A stretch of DNA of 64,000 nt from Dolomitihabitans soli (GTDB lineage: Bacteria > Actinomycetota > Actinomycetes > Streptosporangiales > Streptosporangiaceae). The notes under the pieces were generated by a model. That model was not told the DNA's origin. It saw only the letters and a program-made list of their open reading frames with translations, and ran no database searches. Position 1 is the first letter of the stretch, and every line of letters starts with the position of its first letter. Location: NCBI RefSeq assembly GCF_022213955.1, contig NZ_JAKNTW010000034.1, forward strand, positions 62,001-126,000, read 5' to 3'. The position numbers and the translations under genes were made by a program. This document shows, in pieces, positions 41,735-49,501 of this stretch.

Positions 41735-42753
41735 AACAGCAACCACCCAACGGCCGTGCTCACCACGACGGCGAGCGTGAAGGTCAGCGGGACGAACCTC
41801 ATCGCGAATGAGCGGCCGAAGGTGCCGGCCTGCAGAGCGATGAGTTTCAGGTCGACCATCGGGCCGACGACGAGGAAGGCGAGTTTGGCGGTCGGTGAGA
41901 ACGCCGTGAGCGAGGCGGCCACGAACGCGTCGGCTTCGGAGCAGATCGACAGCAGCACCGCCAGCAGCGCGAGCGCCAGAATGGAGATCACGGGGATGCC
42001 CGCGACCGAGACCATCCACTCGCGGGGGACCACCACGTTGAGCGTGGCGGCCGCGAGAGCGCCGACGACCAGGAACCCGCCCGCGTGCAGCAGGTCATGA
42101 CGCATGGCCGCGACGAACACGCCCACCTTGGAGTCGCCGTCGCGCCCACGCGCGGGGATGCGCAACCAGTCCGCCCGCCCGAAGCGCAGCCACAACCACC
42201 CGACCAGGATCGCCACCAGCAACGAGGCGGCGAACCTCGCGACCACCATCAGCGGCTGGCCGGGGAAGGCCACCGCGGTCGCGACCAGCACGATCGGGTT
42301 GATCGCTGGGGAGGCGAGCAGGAAGGCGAGCGCGGCGGCGGGCGCCACCCCCCTCGACATCAGGCCGGAGGCGACCGGCACGGACGCGCACTCGCACCCG
42401 GGTAACACCGCACCGGCCAGTCCCGCCACGGGGACGGCGACGGCCGGCCGCCGGGGCAGCGCGCGGGTCCAGAAAGAGGCGGGCACGAAGGCCGCGATCG
42501 CCGCGGAGAGCGCCACCCCGAAGACGAGGAACGGCAGCGCCTGCACGCAGATGGCGACGAAGATCGTGGCCCAGGTCTGGAGCGCGGGCGAGGTCAGATA
42601 AGGGGCCAGAACGAAGCGGCCCGCCACGAGGAGCGCGATGACCGCGACGAACCCCCAGGGCATGCCCACCCGCGCCGGCCTCCGGCCCCAGTTGTCGGGA
42701 GGGACCGGACTATCGGCGTCGGCGGACCAGTCGATGGTGGCTTTGCCGGACAT
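41731..42753 (-). CDS. Permease (UPF0718/DUF318, YcgR-like)
   Basis: 340 residues from ATG 42753 (MSGKATIDWSAD); an ATG three codons upstream is too near AAGG. About eight helices. Conserved signatures: VPGCECASVPVASGL-like segment (reads LPGCECASVPVASGLM) and, in the second half, LSICSEADAFVAASL, symmetric halves typical of this permease family. Forms a coupled pair with the TIGR03943 gene. Probable role: export or homeostasis of a metal or metalloid; not proven. Confidence 0.9.
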   Translation of the reverse strand: MSGKATIDWSADADSPVPPDNWGRRPARVGMPWGFVAVIALLVAGRFVLAPYLTSPALQTWATIFVAICVQALPFLVFGVALSAAIAAFVPASFWTRALPRRPAVAVPVAGLAGAVLPGCECASVPVASGLMSRGVAPAAALAFLLASPAINPIVLVATAVAFPGQPLMVVARFAASLLVAILVGWLWLRFGRADWLRIPARGRDGDSKVGVFVAAMRHDLLHAGGFLVVGALAAATLNVVVPREWMVSVAGIPVISILALALLAVLLSICSEADAFVAASLTAFSPTAKLAFLVVGPMVDLKLIALQAGTFGRSFAMRFVPLTFTLAVVVSTAVGWLLL

Positions 42754-42846
42754 GCGGAACATCCTTGCAGAGCCGCTTCGCTCCGATCTCCCGTTCCGCG
42801 TCGCCTGTGGACGACCAGGCGGCTCGCCGTACGGGCTGTGGAAAAG

Positions 42847-43719
42847 TCAGAGGTGGCCGAGCAGCCACTTCGGTCCGGCGACCGAGGCGCCGAGGGCGGT
42901 GACGCGCCGGCGCAGCTCGCGGTCGGCCGTCACGACGAGCACCCGTTCCCAGGCGAAGACGTCGTGGACGGCCTGGACGATCGCGTCGTCGCCGCTGCCG
43001 GGCGCGCTGATCAGCGTGATGCCCGGCGGCGGAGTCACCGAGCGGGCGGCGCCCTCGACGACCGCCGTGATCCTCGGGAACCAGCGTTCCTGCTCGGGGA
43101 AGCCCTCGGGGACGTCGCTCAGGCCGTCGTCGAGCAGCACCTTGGTCGATTCCAGCAGCTTGGCGGCGGCCCCGGCGCGATCGCGCCACCAGCCGTGTTC
43201 GGCGCGCGCCCCGATGATGTTGGCCATGTCGAGCACGATCACTGTGGGGCTGAGGGTCTCGCGGACGGCCGGCCAGGTCTCGGCGAATCCGGGATGCAGT
43301 TTCCGGTCGGCCACCTGGCCGGCTGGAACCCAGCGCAGTTCGACGCTCTCGCCGTTGGCCGGTGCGGCGGCGAGCAGGGCGGCGGCCTCGGCGACCACCG
43401 TCTTGAAGGACCAGCCACCGTGATCGTCGAAGTAGATGCCCTGGACGCGGAGCCCTTCCTCGTCGAGCGCGACCTCCTCACGGGCCTCCCGCAGGGCGGT
43501 CGTGATGGGATCCTCGTGGCTGTCGCGCGCGCCGCCGGGCAGTCCCCAGGTGCCGCCGTGGTGGCTCCACCAGGAGCGTTTCTGCATCAGGATGTGCGGC
43601 GTGCCGGCCATGTCGTGGTGTACCGCGAGCAGACCGGCGGCCCCATGGACGCCCCAATGCCGGTGTCCGCGCTCGCAGAGAGCCCACCCGTCCCCGTCCT
43701 TGGCCACCATGGCTCCCAT
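42847..43719 (-). CDS. Nudix hydrolase fused to a PIN/NYN-like domain
   Basis: 290 residues. The Nudix box is in the N-terminal half: GGARDSHEDPITTALREAREEV (about 60-82) matches GX5EX7REUXEEXGU except that the final residues differ. The C-terminal half (about 155-290) reads TVIVLDMANIIGAR with Asp, DDAIVQAVHDVF and VVTADRELRRRVTALGA, the acidic pattern of PIN/NYN nucleases. The combination suggests processing of a modified nucleotide or RNA end; substrate unknown. Stands alone on the minus strand. Confidence 0.83.
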   Translation of the reverse strand: MGAMVAKDGDGWALCERGHRHWGVHGAAGLLAVHHDMAGTPHILMQKRSWWSHHGGTWGLPGGARDSHEDPITTALREAREEVALDEEGLRVQGIYFDDHGGWSFKTVVAEAAALLAAAPANGESVELRWVPAGQVADRKLHPGFAETWPAVRETLSPTVIVLDMANIIGARAEHGWWRDRAGAAAKLLESTKVLLDDGLSDVPEGFPEQERWFPRITAVVEGAARSVTPPPGITLISAPGSGDDAIVQAVHDVFAWERVLVVTADRELRRRVTALGASVAGPKWLLGHL

Positions 43720-43827
43720 CTTGCCTCAGCGGCCGCTTCGCGACGATGGTACGACCCTCTCCTCGATCAGCCCCGGGTAGACCGTGAGCTGTGCGATGGT
43801 GGACGTAGCCGGTTGAAAGAGGGGCAA

Positions 43828-44157
43828 ATGCTCAGTCGTCTTCGTCTGCGAAAGAACGGGCCCCGGGCAGCGGTGATCGTGGGCGGTTACGTCCTCCTGG
43901 TGCTGGCGCTCGGCATCCTCTCGGTGATCATCCTGCTCACCGTCCAGGACCCCATTCTGGTGACCGGCGTCTTCTTGATGCTGGTCACCGTCCCCCTGGG
44001 ACCGATCATCTGGTTCTCCTGGGACGTGCTGCCGATCGACGGTACGGCGGGCGGCGTCTCCCTGATCGGTGCCATCTGCCTGGCCGGTCTCGTCCAGGCC
44101 TGGCTCCTCTGGCTCGCCCTGCGCGGGCCGGTCCAGGGTGCCGCCGGGCCCGGTTGA
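43828..44157 (+). CDS. Small membrane protein with three helices
   Basis: 109 residues from ATG 43828, RBS AGAGGGG. Three hydrophobic helices (about 14-38, 42-65 and 76-98), a basic N-terminus (MLSRLRLRKNG) and no motif. It resembles SCO4225-like membrane proteins of Streptomyces in size and layout, though the similarity is loose. A strong stem-loop follows at 44181-44215. Confidence 0.7.
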   Translation: MLSRLRLRKNGPRAAVIVGGYVLLVLALGILSVIILLTVQDPILVTGVFLMLVTVPLGPIIWFSWDVLPIDGTAGGVSLIGAICLAGLVQAWLLWLALRGPVQGAAGPG

Positions 44158-44180
44158 CCGACGTCTCGTCGAAGAGCAGC

Positions 44181-44215
44181 GCGGTCTGCGGGAGAATCCC
44201 TTCTCCGCAGACCGC
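44181..44215. terminator. Bidirectional stem-loop between convergent genes
   Basis: GCGGTCTGCGGGAGAA (44181-44196) pairs with TTCTCCGCAGACCGC (44201-44215) with one bulged G and a 4-nt loop. It lies between the small membrane-protein gene (plus) and the methyltransferase that ends the minus-strand operon. Confidence 0.8.
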
Positions 44216-44231
44216 CTTGCTTCTCCTGGCG

Positions 44232-44954
44232 CTACTTGACCGCCCGGATGCCCACGATGGTGGGGTTGAGCCGGAAGTCGCCCCAGAACGTGTCGTCGCG
44301 ATCGACGGGCAGCTCCGCGGGGACGAACTCCACCGAGCGGAACCCCGCGCCGAGTAGCGCGGTGATTATCGGCTCCTCCTCCCAGAAATAGGCCGAGAAC
44401 GAGATGGGCGGGTCCACGTGCGCGGTGACCGCCAACTCCTTTCCGCCGGGAAAATCCGCGTCGGGACGATGGGTCAGGCCGTACTTGGTGGCCTTGGGTC
44501 CGTTCCAGTCGAACCGGGGATTCATTTCCACGCCCGCGTACACGCCTCCCGGGGCGAGATTGTCGTAGATGGTGCCCGCCATGGCGGACAAATTGAGCCG
44601 GTCGCGGGCGTAGCACAGCAGCCACACCGCGGTGACGAAGTCGAACCGGCCGACCACGCCGAGCGTCTGGGCCTCGCTGACCTTGTACTGGATACCGAGC
44701 GGCTCATCGCCCTCGGAGCGCTCGGCGGCGGCGACCATCTCCTCGGAGATGTCCACCCCGAGGACCGAGGCGGCGCCCGCGCGGGCGATGAGCCTGCTGT
44801 ACCAGCCTGTCCCGCACGCCAGGTCCAACACGGACTTGCCCGGGACCGTGCTGGTCAGCGCCTCGACCGTGGCCCGCTCGGGGCCGCGGGCCAGCGGCAT
44901 ACCCGTCTTGAGCCGCTCGTACGACTGCCCGATGTTGTCGTACTGCGTCCGCAT
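44232..44954 (-). CDS. Class I SAM-dependent methyltransferase
   Basis: 240 residues. Motif I VLDLACGTGWYSRLIA, acidic motif VLGVDISEEMV, and post-motif region GRFDFVTAVWLLCYA give a standard Rossmann methyltransferase of the UbiE/small-molecule type. Its ATG overlaps the upstream oxygenase stop by one base (TGATG), so it is translationally coupled. Last gene of the four-gene operon; probably methylates the product or an intermediate. Confidence 0.91.
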   Translation of the reverse strand: MRTQYDNIGQSYERLKTGMPLARGPERATVEALTSTVPGKSVLDLACGTGWYSRLIARAGAASVLGVDISEEMVAAAERSEGDEPLGIQYKVSEAQTLGVVGRFDFVTAVWLLCYARDRLNLSAMAGTIYDNLAPGGVYAGVEMNPRFDWNGPKATKYGLTHRPDADFPGGKELAVTAHVDPPISFSAYFWEEEPIITALLGAGFRSVEFVPAELPVDRDDTFWGDFRLNPTIVGIRAVK

Positions 44955-45907
44955 CAGGCGCTCCTGCGGCTGAGGACCGCCCGGTTGTGGACAGCGCTGA
45001 CGATCTCGTCCTTGGCGTAACTCTGGGCGTTGTAGAGGGAGCGGAGCGGATCGCGGATCTTGCGTCTGCCGTGCATGAGCCTGCTGTTGTCGACCAGCGC
45101 GACGTCGCCCTCGTGCCAGTCGATCTCGTCCGTCTCCAGCTCGGTGGCCTCCATGATCTGGCGCATCAGCATGGCGTCCAGCGGGCGGCCGTCCTCGAAC
45201 TCGATCACTGGGGGCTCGTAGTTGACCGATGGGGTCAGGATGCTGTTGGTGAACGCGATGTCCGTGCCGAACATCGTGGTGTGCGCGGCGTAGGTGTAGT
45301 ACTTGTAGTGCACGGAGCCGTCAGAGCGGAGCTGATACTTGACGTCGACGTCGTCGTCGGTCACCGTGAGCAGGTCCTCGAAGGTGACCTCGTCGGCGGA
45401 CTTGGCGCCGTCGAGCAGGCGGAAGACGAGGTTCTTCCACTTGTCCGCGGGCATCGGCCGGGCGAAGGTGATCCGGGTGGACAGGAACAACTCCTGGGTG
45501 CGCGCGTTCAGCCGGTCCCACACGTACAGCCCGTCGCAGATGGTGGTCTGCGAGCCGACCTTGGCCGGCGTCTCGCAGTAGAACCACACCAGGTCCGGCA
45601 CCCACGGCGTCGCGCCGTTCTCCACGTGCAGGCCCTGCGGCACCAGGCCGGCCTCGATCTTCTGCGCGACGTTGCCGCCCGCGAACTTGCGCGCCGGGTC
45701 CAGGGTGATCCGTGAGGACACGCTCTGGATGAGCGTGGAGAAGGTGGTCGGGTCGGAGTCGAAGCCGCGCAGGACGATGTAACCGTGCTCGGCGAGCGAG
45801 GCCATCAGTTCGACTCGGTCGATGGTGTCGAACCCGACGCGGTCGGCGGCGGTGACGACCAGGCCCTTGCCATCGGCGTGGTTGGTGGTGGTGCAGTTGG
45901 TCAGCAT
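44954..45907 (-). CDS. Fe(II)/2-oxoglutarate-dependent oxygenase, TauD/TfdA type
   Basis: 317 residues. Facial triad is visible as His94-Val-Glu96 (LHVENG) and His279 in NSRLMHGRRKI; the Arg after the distal His (RRKIRDPLR) would bind 2-oxoglutarate. The HxE rather than HxD pair puts it with the clavaminate-synthase/AsnO-like and related branches. YIVLRGFDSD near the N-terminus is typical. Starts 3 bases after the ligase stop and is coupled to the methyltransferase. Likely hydroxylates or desaturates the operon product; substrate unknown. Confidence 0.9.
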   Translation of the reverse strand: MLTNCTTTNHADGKGLVVTAADRVGFDTIDRVELMASLAEHGYIVLRGFDSDPTTFSTLIQSVSSRITLDPARKFAGGNVAQKIEAGLVPQGLHVENGATPWVPDLVWFYCETPAKVGSQTTICDGLYVWDRLNARTQELFLSTRITFARPMPADKWKNLVFRLLDGAKSADEVTFEDLLTVTDDDVDVKYQLRSDGSVHYKYYTYAAHTTMFGTDIAFTNSILTPSVNYEPPVIEFEDGRPLDAMLMRQIMEATELETDEIDWHEGDVALVDNSRLMHGRRKIRDPLRSLYNAQSYAKDEIVSAVHNRAVLSRRSA

Positions 45908-45910
45908 GTC

Positions 45911-47524
45911 TCAGACCTCCATAAGGGTGAATCGGCCGATGGAGAGCGCGTCCTTGATCTCGCTACGGCGGGGGCGTCCGGTGACGGTGAAGAACTCGGC
46001 GTAGAAGGTTTCGTCGGCCTCGACGAGTGCGGCGCTGCCGACCTGTTCGATCTCCGAGAGCACCTCGGTGTTGACGTGGCGGATCTCGGCCAGGGCGGCG
46101 GCCGGGTCGGCGCCGCGTTTGATGACGAAGACCGCGATCAGCCGCTCCATGTTGTCGCCGAACACGGCGGCGGCCTCGATGCTGGGCTGGCTCTTGTACT
46201 GCGCCTCGACCCACTCCGGGCTGACGTTGCGCCCGTTGGAGGTGATGATGATGTTCTTGAGCCTGCCGGTGATGGTGACGTAGCCGTCGGCGTCGATGTC
46301 GGCGATGTCACCGGTGTGCAGCCAGCCCTCGGAGTCCAGCGGGAGCGCGGTCGGATCGTCCGACCCGAGGTAGCCGGTGAGCAGGGACGAGCTGCGGATG
46401 AGGAGCTCGCCGGTGTCGGATCGGGTGACCTCGCAGTGGCGCAGCGGCTTGCCGACCGTGCCGAGGCGGACGAGGCCCGGGCCGTTGAGCGTGGCGACGG
46501 AGCCGTTCTCGCTCAGGCCGTACGCGACGTACACCGGCAGGCCGCGATCCCACATGACGCGCAGGACCTCGTCGGACACCGGGGCGCCGCCGCTGAACAG
46601 CAGCATCGGGTCCTCCCGGCCGTACACCGCCGTCGACAACTCGCGGGCGGTCGCGTCCGGGGTGGCCTTGGCGCGGGCCGCGATGGACTCCACCAGGGAC
46701 GGCGGCACCAGCGACACCGTGGGCCGGGCCGTGGCGAGCAGTCCGCGGACCTGCTCGACGTCCCCGCCGGCGGTGCCCAGCGGCTTGGCCTCCTCGGGCA
46801 GGAACACGACCGTGCCACCCGCGAGGAAGGTCAGGTAGACGGCGAAAACCTGCTCCACCAGCAGGCTCAGCGGCACGACGGAGACGTAGCGCTGCCACGC
46901 CTCGACGCCGACCCGGCTGGTGATGGAGTCGATCAGGTCGTCCACCGCGCCGCGGCGGAGCATCACGCCCTTCGGGGTGGACGTCGTGCCGGAGGTGTGG
47001 ACGATCTTGCAGATGGCGAACTCGTCCAGCGCCGCCGCGGCCCGGACCCTGGCGGTGATCTCCTCCTGATCGTGTCCGCTCTCGACCGTGACCGTGATGA
47101 CCTCGCAGCCCTCGGGGAGGATCGCGGCCTCGCCGCCCCACTCCGCCAAGCGCTTGCGCCCCTGCTCGTCGACCAGGCAGACGACCGAGTGCGACAGCAG
47201 ATGGCGGGCCTGGTCACGGCCGAAGGCGATCGGGATGGGCACCGACCGGACGCCGCTCAGCAGGCAGGCCAGGTCGCCGACGATTCCCTCCACGCCGTTT
47301 CCGGTGAGGATTCCGATCGTGCTGGTGTCGGTTTCCTTTCCACCGGCCGCGGCTGCCTTGGCCGCGGCTTCAGCCGCGGTGACGACGGCGTCGCCGGTGC
47401 GGACCGCTGCGCCGAGCACCGTCCCATAGGTGTGCCGGCGGGGCGACCCAGTTAACCTCAGCTCTTCGACGGCCACCGTCTCCAGCGAGTCGAGGCGGTC
47501 GAGGGCGTGTTCAAGCCAACGCAT
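45911..47524 (-). CDS. Adenylate-forming (AMP-binding) ligase
   Basis: 537 residues. ANL core motifs: A3 IVHTSGTTSTPKGVML, A5 YGLSENGSVA, A7 GWLHTGDIADIDADGYVTI with GRLKNIIITSNGRNVSP, and the C-terminal catalytic Lys in RPRRSEIKDAL. The N-terminal region is slightly unusual (RHTYGTVLGAAVRTGDAV). It would activate a carboxylic acid for transfer to CoA, a carrier or an amine. No carrier protein gene is adjacent. Position between the haemolysin-family gene and the oxygenase suggests that the acyl adenylate or thioester feeds the neighbouring acyltransferase-like protein. Confidence 0.91.
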   Translation of the reverse strand: MRWLEHALDRLDSLETVAVEELRLTGSPRRHTYGTVLGAAVRTGDAVVTAAEAAAKAAAAGGKETDTSTIGILTGNGVEGIVGDLACLLSGVRSVPIPIAFGRDQARHLLSHSVVCLVDEQGRKRLAEWGGEAAILPEGCEVITVTVESGHDQEEITARVRAAAALDEFAICKIVHTSGTTSTPKGVMLRRGAVDDLIDSITSRVGVEAWQRYVSVVPLSLLVEQVFAVYLTFLAGGTVVFLPEEAKPLGTAGGDVEQVRGLLATARPTVSLVPPSLVESIAARAKATPDATARELSTAVYGREDPMLLFSGGAPVSDEVLRVMWDRGLPVYVAYGLSENGSVATLNGPGLVRLGTVGKPLRHCEVTRSDTGELLIRSSSLLTGYLGSDDPTALPLDSEGWLHTGDIADIDADGYVTITGRLKNIIITSNGRNVSPEWVEAQYKSQPSIEAAAVFGDNMERLIAVFVIKRGADPAAALAEIRHVNTEVLSEIEQVGSAALVEADETFYAEFFTVTGRPRRSEIKDALSIGRFTLMEV

Positions 47525-47575
47525 CGGCAGACTCCTTTTGCGCGTTCAGGTTCTTGGTGCTTGATGAGAATTTCG

Positions 47576-48253
47576 CTAGCCGGTGGTTTGCAGGGCGACG
47601 CTGCGTTCGCAGCGGAGAATGCCCGTGCGGGGTTTCGAGGAGTAGTAGGTGCCCCAGTCGGCGGTGTGAACTCCGGCGAGGTCGGCGCGGCGGGCGTTGG
47701 TGAGAGTGTGAAAGTCCCAGCCCGCGGTCTTGGCCAAGCCGTGGAGTTTCTCGGTGAGCGTGGAGAGCAGGAAGTCGTATCCCAAATAGAGGGCGACGGA
47801 CGGCAGGCTGCGCATGAGGACCATGCCGGTGCCCGGATAGAACGATGTGAGCGGGCCCATTTCCGCGATGCGGCCACGGTCGACGTGGGTCCCGGGAGCC
47901 AGGTCGGCGCAGGCCTGCTCGACCGGGACGTCCAGATAGTTCTCCGACAGCAGTCGGCGTCCAGCGGCGGTTGTGAGCCCCGCGAGGCCCCGAAGGCGGT
48001 TGGAAGCGGGCGTGTAGGGGGTGTCATCCGACACCGTGAGGAACAGGTCAGGCCGGGGGTCGACGGCTGCGCCGTACCGGTCGAGGTACTTGCGCTTCAC
48101 GAGGTCGACGCAGGACTGATACTCCGGAGTGCCGGGGTGGGCGAACCCGGTCTGGAAGCGGAGGGCCGCCGCTGCTCCGGACTGGGCCGTCTCCGACGGT
48201 GGTATGGACAGGAAAGGAGACTCAGCGCTGATGATCGTCATTTGTGCGTTCAC
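47576..48253 (-). CDS. Thermostable-haemolysin-family protein (GNAT-like fold)
   Basis: 225 residues from GTG 48253 or ATG 48241 (no decisive RBS). The pattern matches the T_hemolysin family known mainly from Vibrio and other gammaproteobacteria: YQSCVDLVKRKYLDRYGA, PDLFLTVSD, RRLLSENYLDVPVEQA, GRIAEMGPLTSFYPGTG and a long C-terminal helix LLSTLTEKLHGLAKTAGWDFHTLTNA. The fold is related to N-acyltransferases and autoinducer synthases, so an acyl-transfer role is more likely than lysis. It is the first gene of the operon, 51 bases before the ligase. Confidence 0.8.
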   Translation of the reverse strand: MNAQMTIISAESPFLSIPPSETAQSGAAAALRFQTGFAHPGTPEYQSCVDLVKRKYLDRYGAAVDPRPDLFLTVSDDTPYTPASNRLRGLAGLTTAAGRRLLSENYLDVPVEQACADLAPGTHVDRGRIAEMGPLTSFYPGTGMVLMRSLPSVALYLGYDFLLSTLTEKLHGLAKTAGWDFHTLTNARRADLAGVHTADWGTYYSSKPRTGILRCERSVALQTTG

Positions 48254-49501
48254 CGCTTATATCCGTCCCTGGGCACGATGTGATCCCGACTGGCCGATTC
48301 CGGTACCGGTCGCGCACAGAGCGGTGTACGCCAAGCGCCGCCTGCATCCCTGGCTCCGCGCCGCCGTACCGGGAAGAATGGCAATCGAGCCCTTCTTCGC
48401 GGAAGTCATGGGAAAAACAAACTGGATCGTCACCTCTCTGCCCTCTTCCTGAAGTTCTTGAATATTTACGAATTTCTTTCGCACTTCCAACTTTGCGACG
48501 TGGGAAGGGGGCAAACCAGGCTTTTGGTAGTCAGCAAGCTGCAAGAGGTTGCCGTTTCCTGCCAAGATCTGGTACTCCGCGTGCCGAGGGGTCACTCATG
48601 GCAGTGAGTTGCCATCGTGTCCGTATGGCCAGGCCGGGGATGAGGCCGTGGACCTGGGCCGGCTTGTGGAGACGCGAACGTGTGGTCGTCGACCGCCGTC
48701 GACCGCCCGCCGACCGGAGGGCGGCAGTCGCGAAAAGGCGTGACGGCGGGCGCGGGCGTCGGCGGCGTGCGAGGCGAGCGCCCGCGTCCGGGTGAGTGAT
48801 CGGCAGGCCCGTGCGACGTTCTCGCACCCGATCCGGCTCTGTGGGCCACCGAGCCGGCCACGGCTGAGCGCTGCGGCTGCTGATTGAAATAGGTGGAGTG
48901 GATCCCGTTCGGCGAGAAGGCCGCCGGTGCTTGACGAGCTTACCGGCAATAGGTGGCCGGGGCTGCCCCGAGAATGGGCAGGGCGGTGGGATCTTTATCC
49001 CGGAATATGGTTATATTTCGGGCATTCCGCTACCCGCAGGGTAGATTACGGCGAATCAACCGCAGTACGGCTGCGGCTCGCTAGATCAGGCATTGACTCA
49101 ATGAACATGTCAGATACCTGAAGTACAACTTCTGTCAGTTCTTATTCGGGGCAGATGATTATCGCCGCCATCGCGACGACCCCGCCCGCAGCCGCGGACC
49201 GACGGCCATTCGACGGAATCCTGCCAGGCCAGAGCAGCGGCCTGGGGGACGTTGTTCCGTCTGCCGGACCAAGCATGGCCCAGACCAATGGCCCAGACCA
49301 ATGGCCCAGACCAATGGCCCGGCTCAGACCAATGGCCCGGACCAAAGCATGGTCCGGGCCAAAGCATGGTTCGGGCCCGCCCGGCCGCCGGGGCACTCGG
49401 TGCCGTCGCCGTCGGGCGGGCACCGCTTGCGGTCTGCGGCCGGGCGGGACGTCCGGGGAGGTCGTGTGGGCGGCGCGGTCGGTGGCGCGCCGCCGGTCAG
49501 C
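48254..49501. other. 1.25-kb region without a supported gene
   Basis: The part next to 48254 should contain the promoter of the operon; it includes an AT-richer island (about 48455-48500). Frames on both strands here are Arg/Pro-rich with no motif. The far part has a tandem 13-bp repeat array at 49267-49376. No RNA gene is recognised. Confidence 0.55.
49267..49376. repeat. Array of 13-bp and related repeats
   Basis: GACCAATGGCCCA occurs at 49283, 49296 and 49309 in direct tandem, with a variant at 49327 (ending CCCG), preceded by GACCAAGCATGGCCCA (from 49267) and followed by two larger variants containing CCAAAGCATGGT. It lies about 130 bp beyond the 3' end of the GH95 gene. Confidence 0.85.

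Noticed and set aside
45785-47455. 556-codon plus-strand frame opposite the AMP ligase
   Set aside because: Shadow of the ligase, whose A3, A5 and A7 motifs are unambiguous.
48254-48949. Several 60-120-codon frames on both strands
   Set aside because: Arg/Pro/Ser-rich, no RBS or motif, overlapping each other; treated as non-coding.
49267-49376. CRISPR array or attachment site
   Set aside because: Repeats are 13 bp and directly joined; no spacers, integrase or tRNA nearby.
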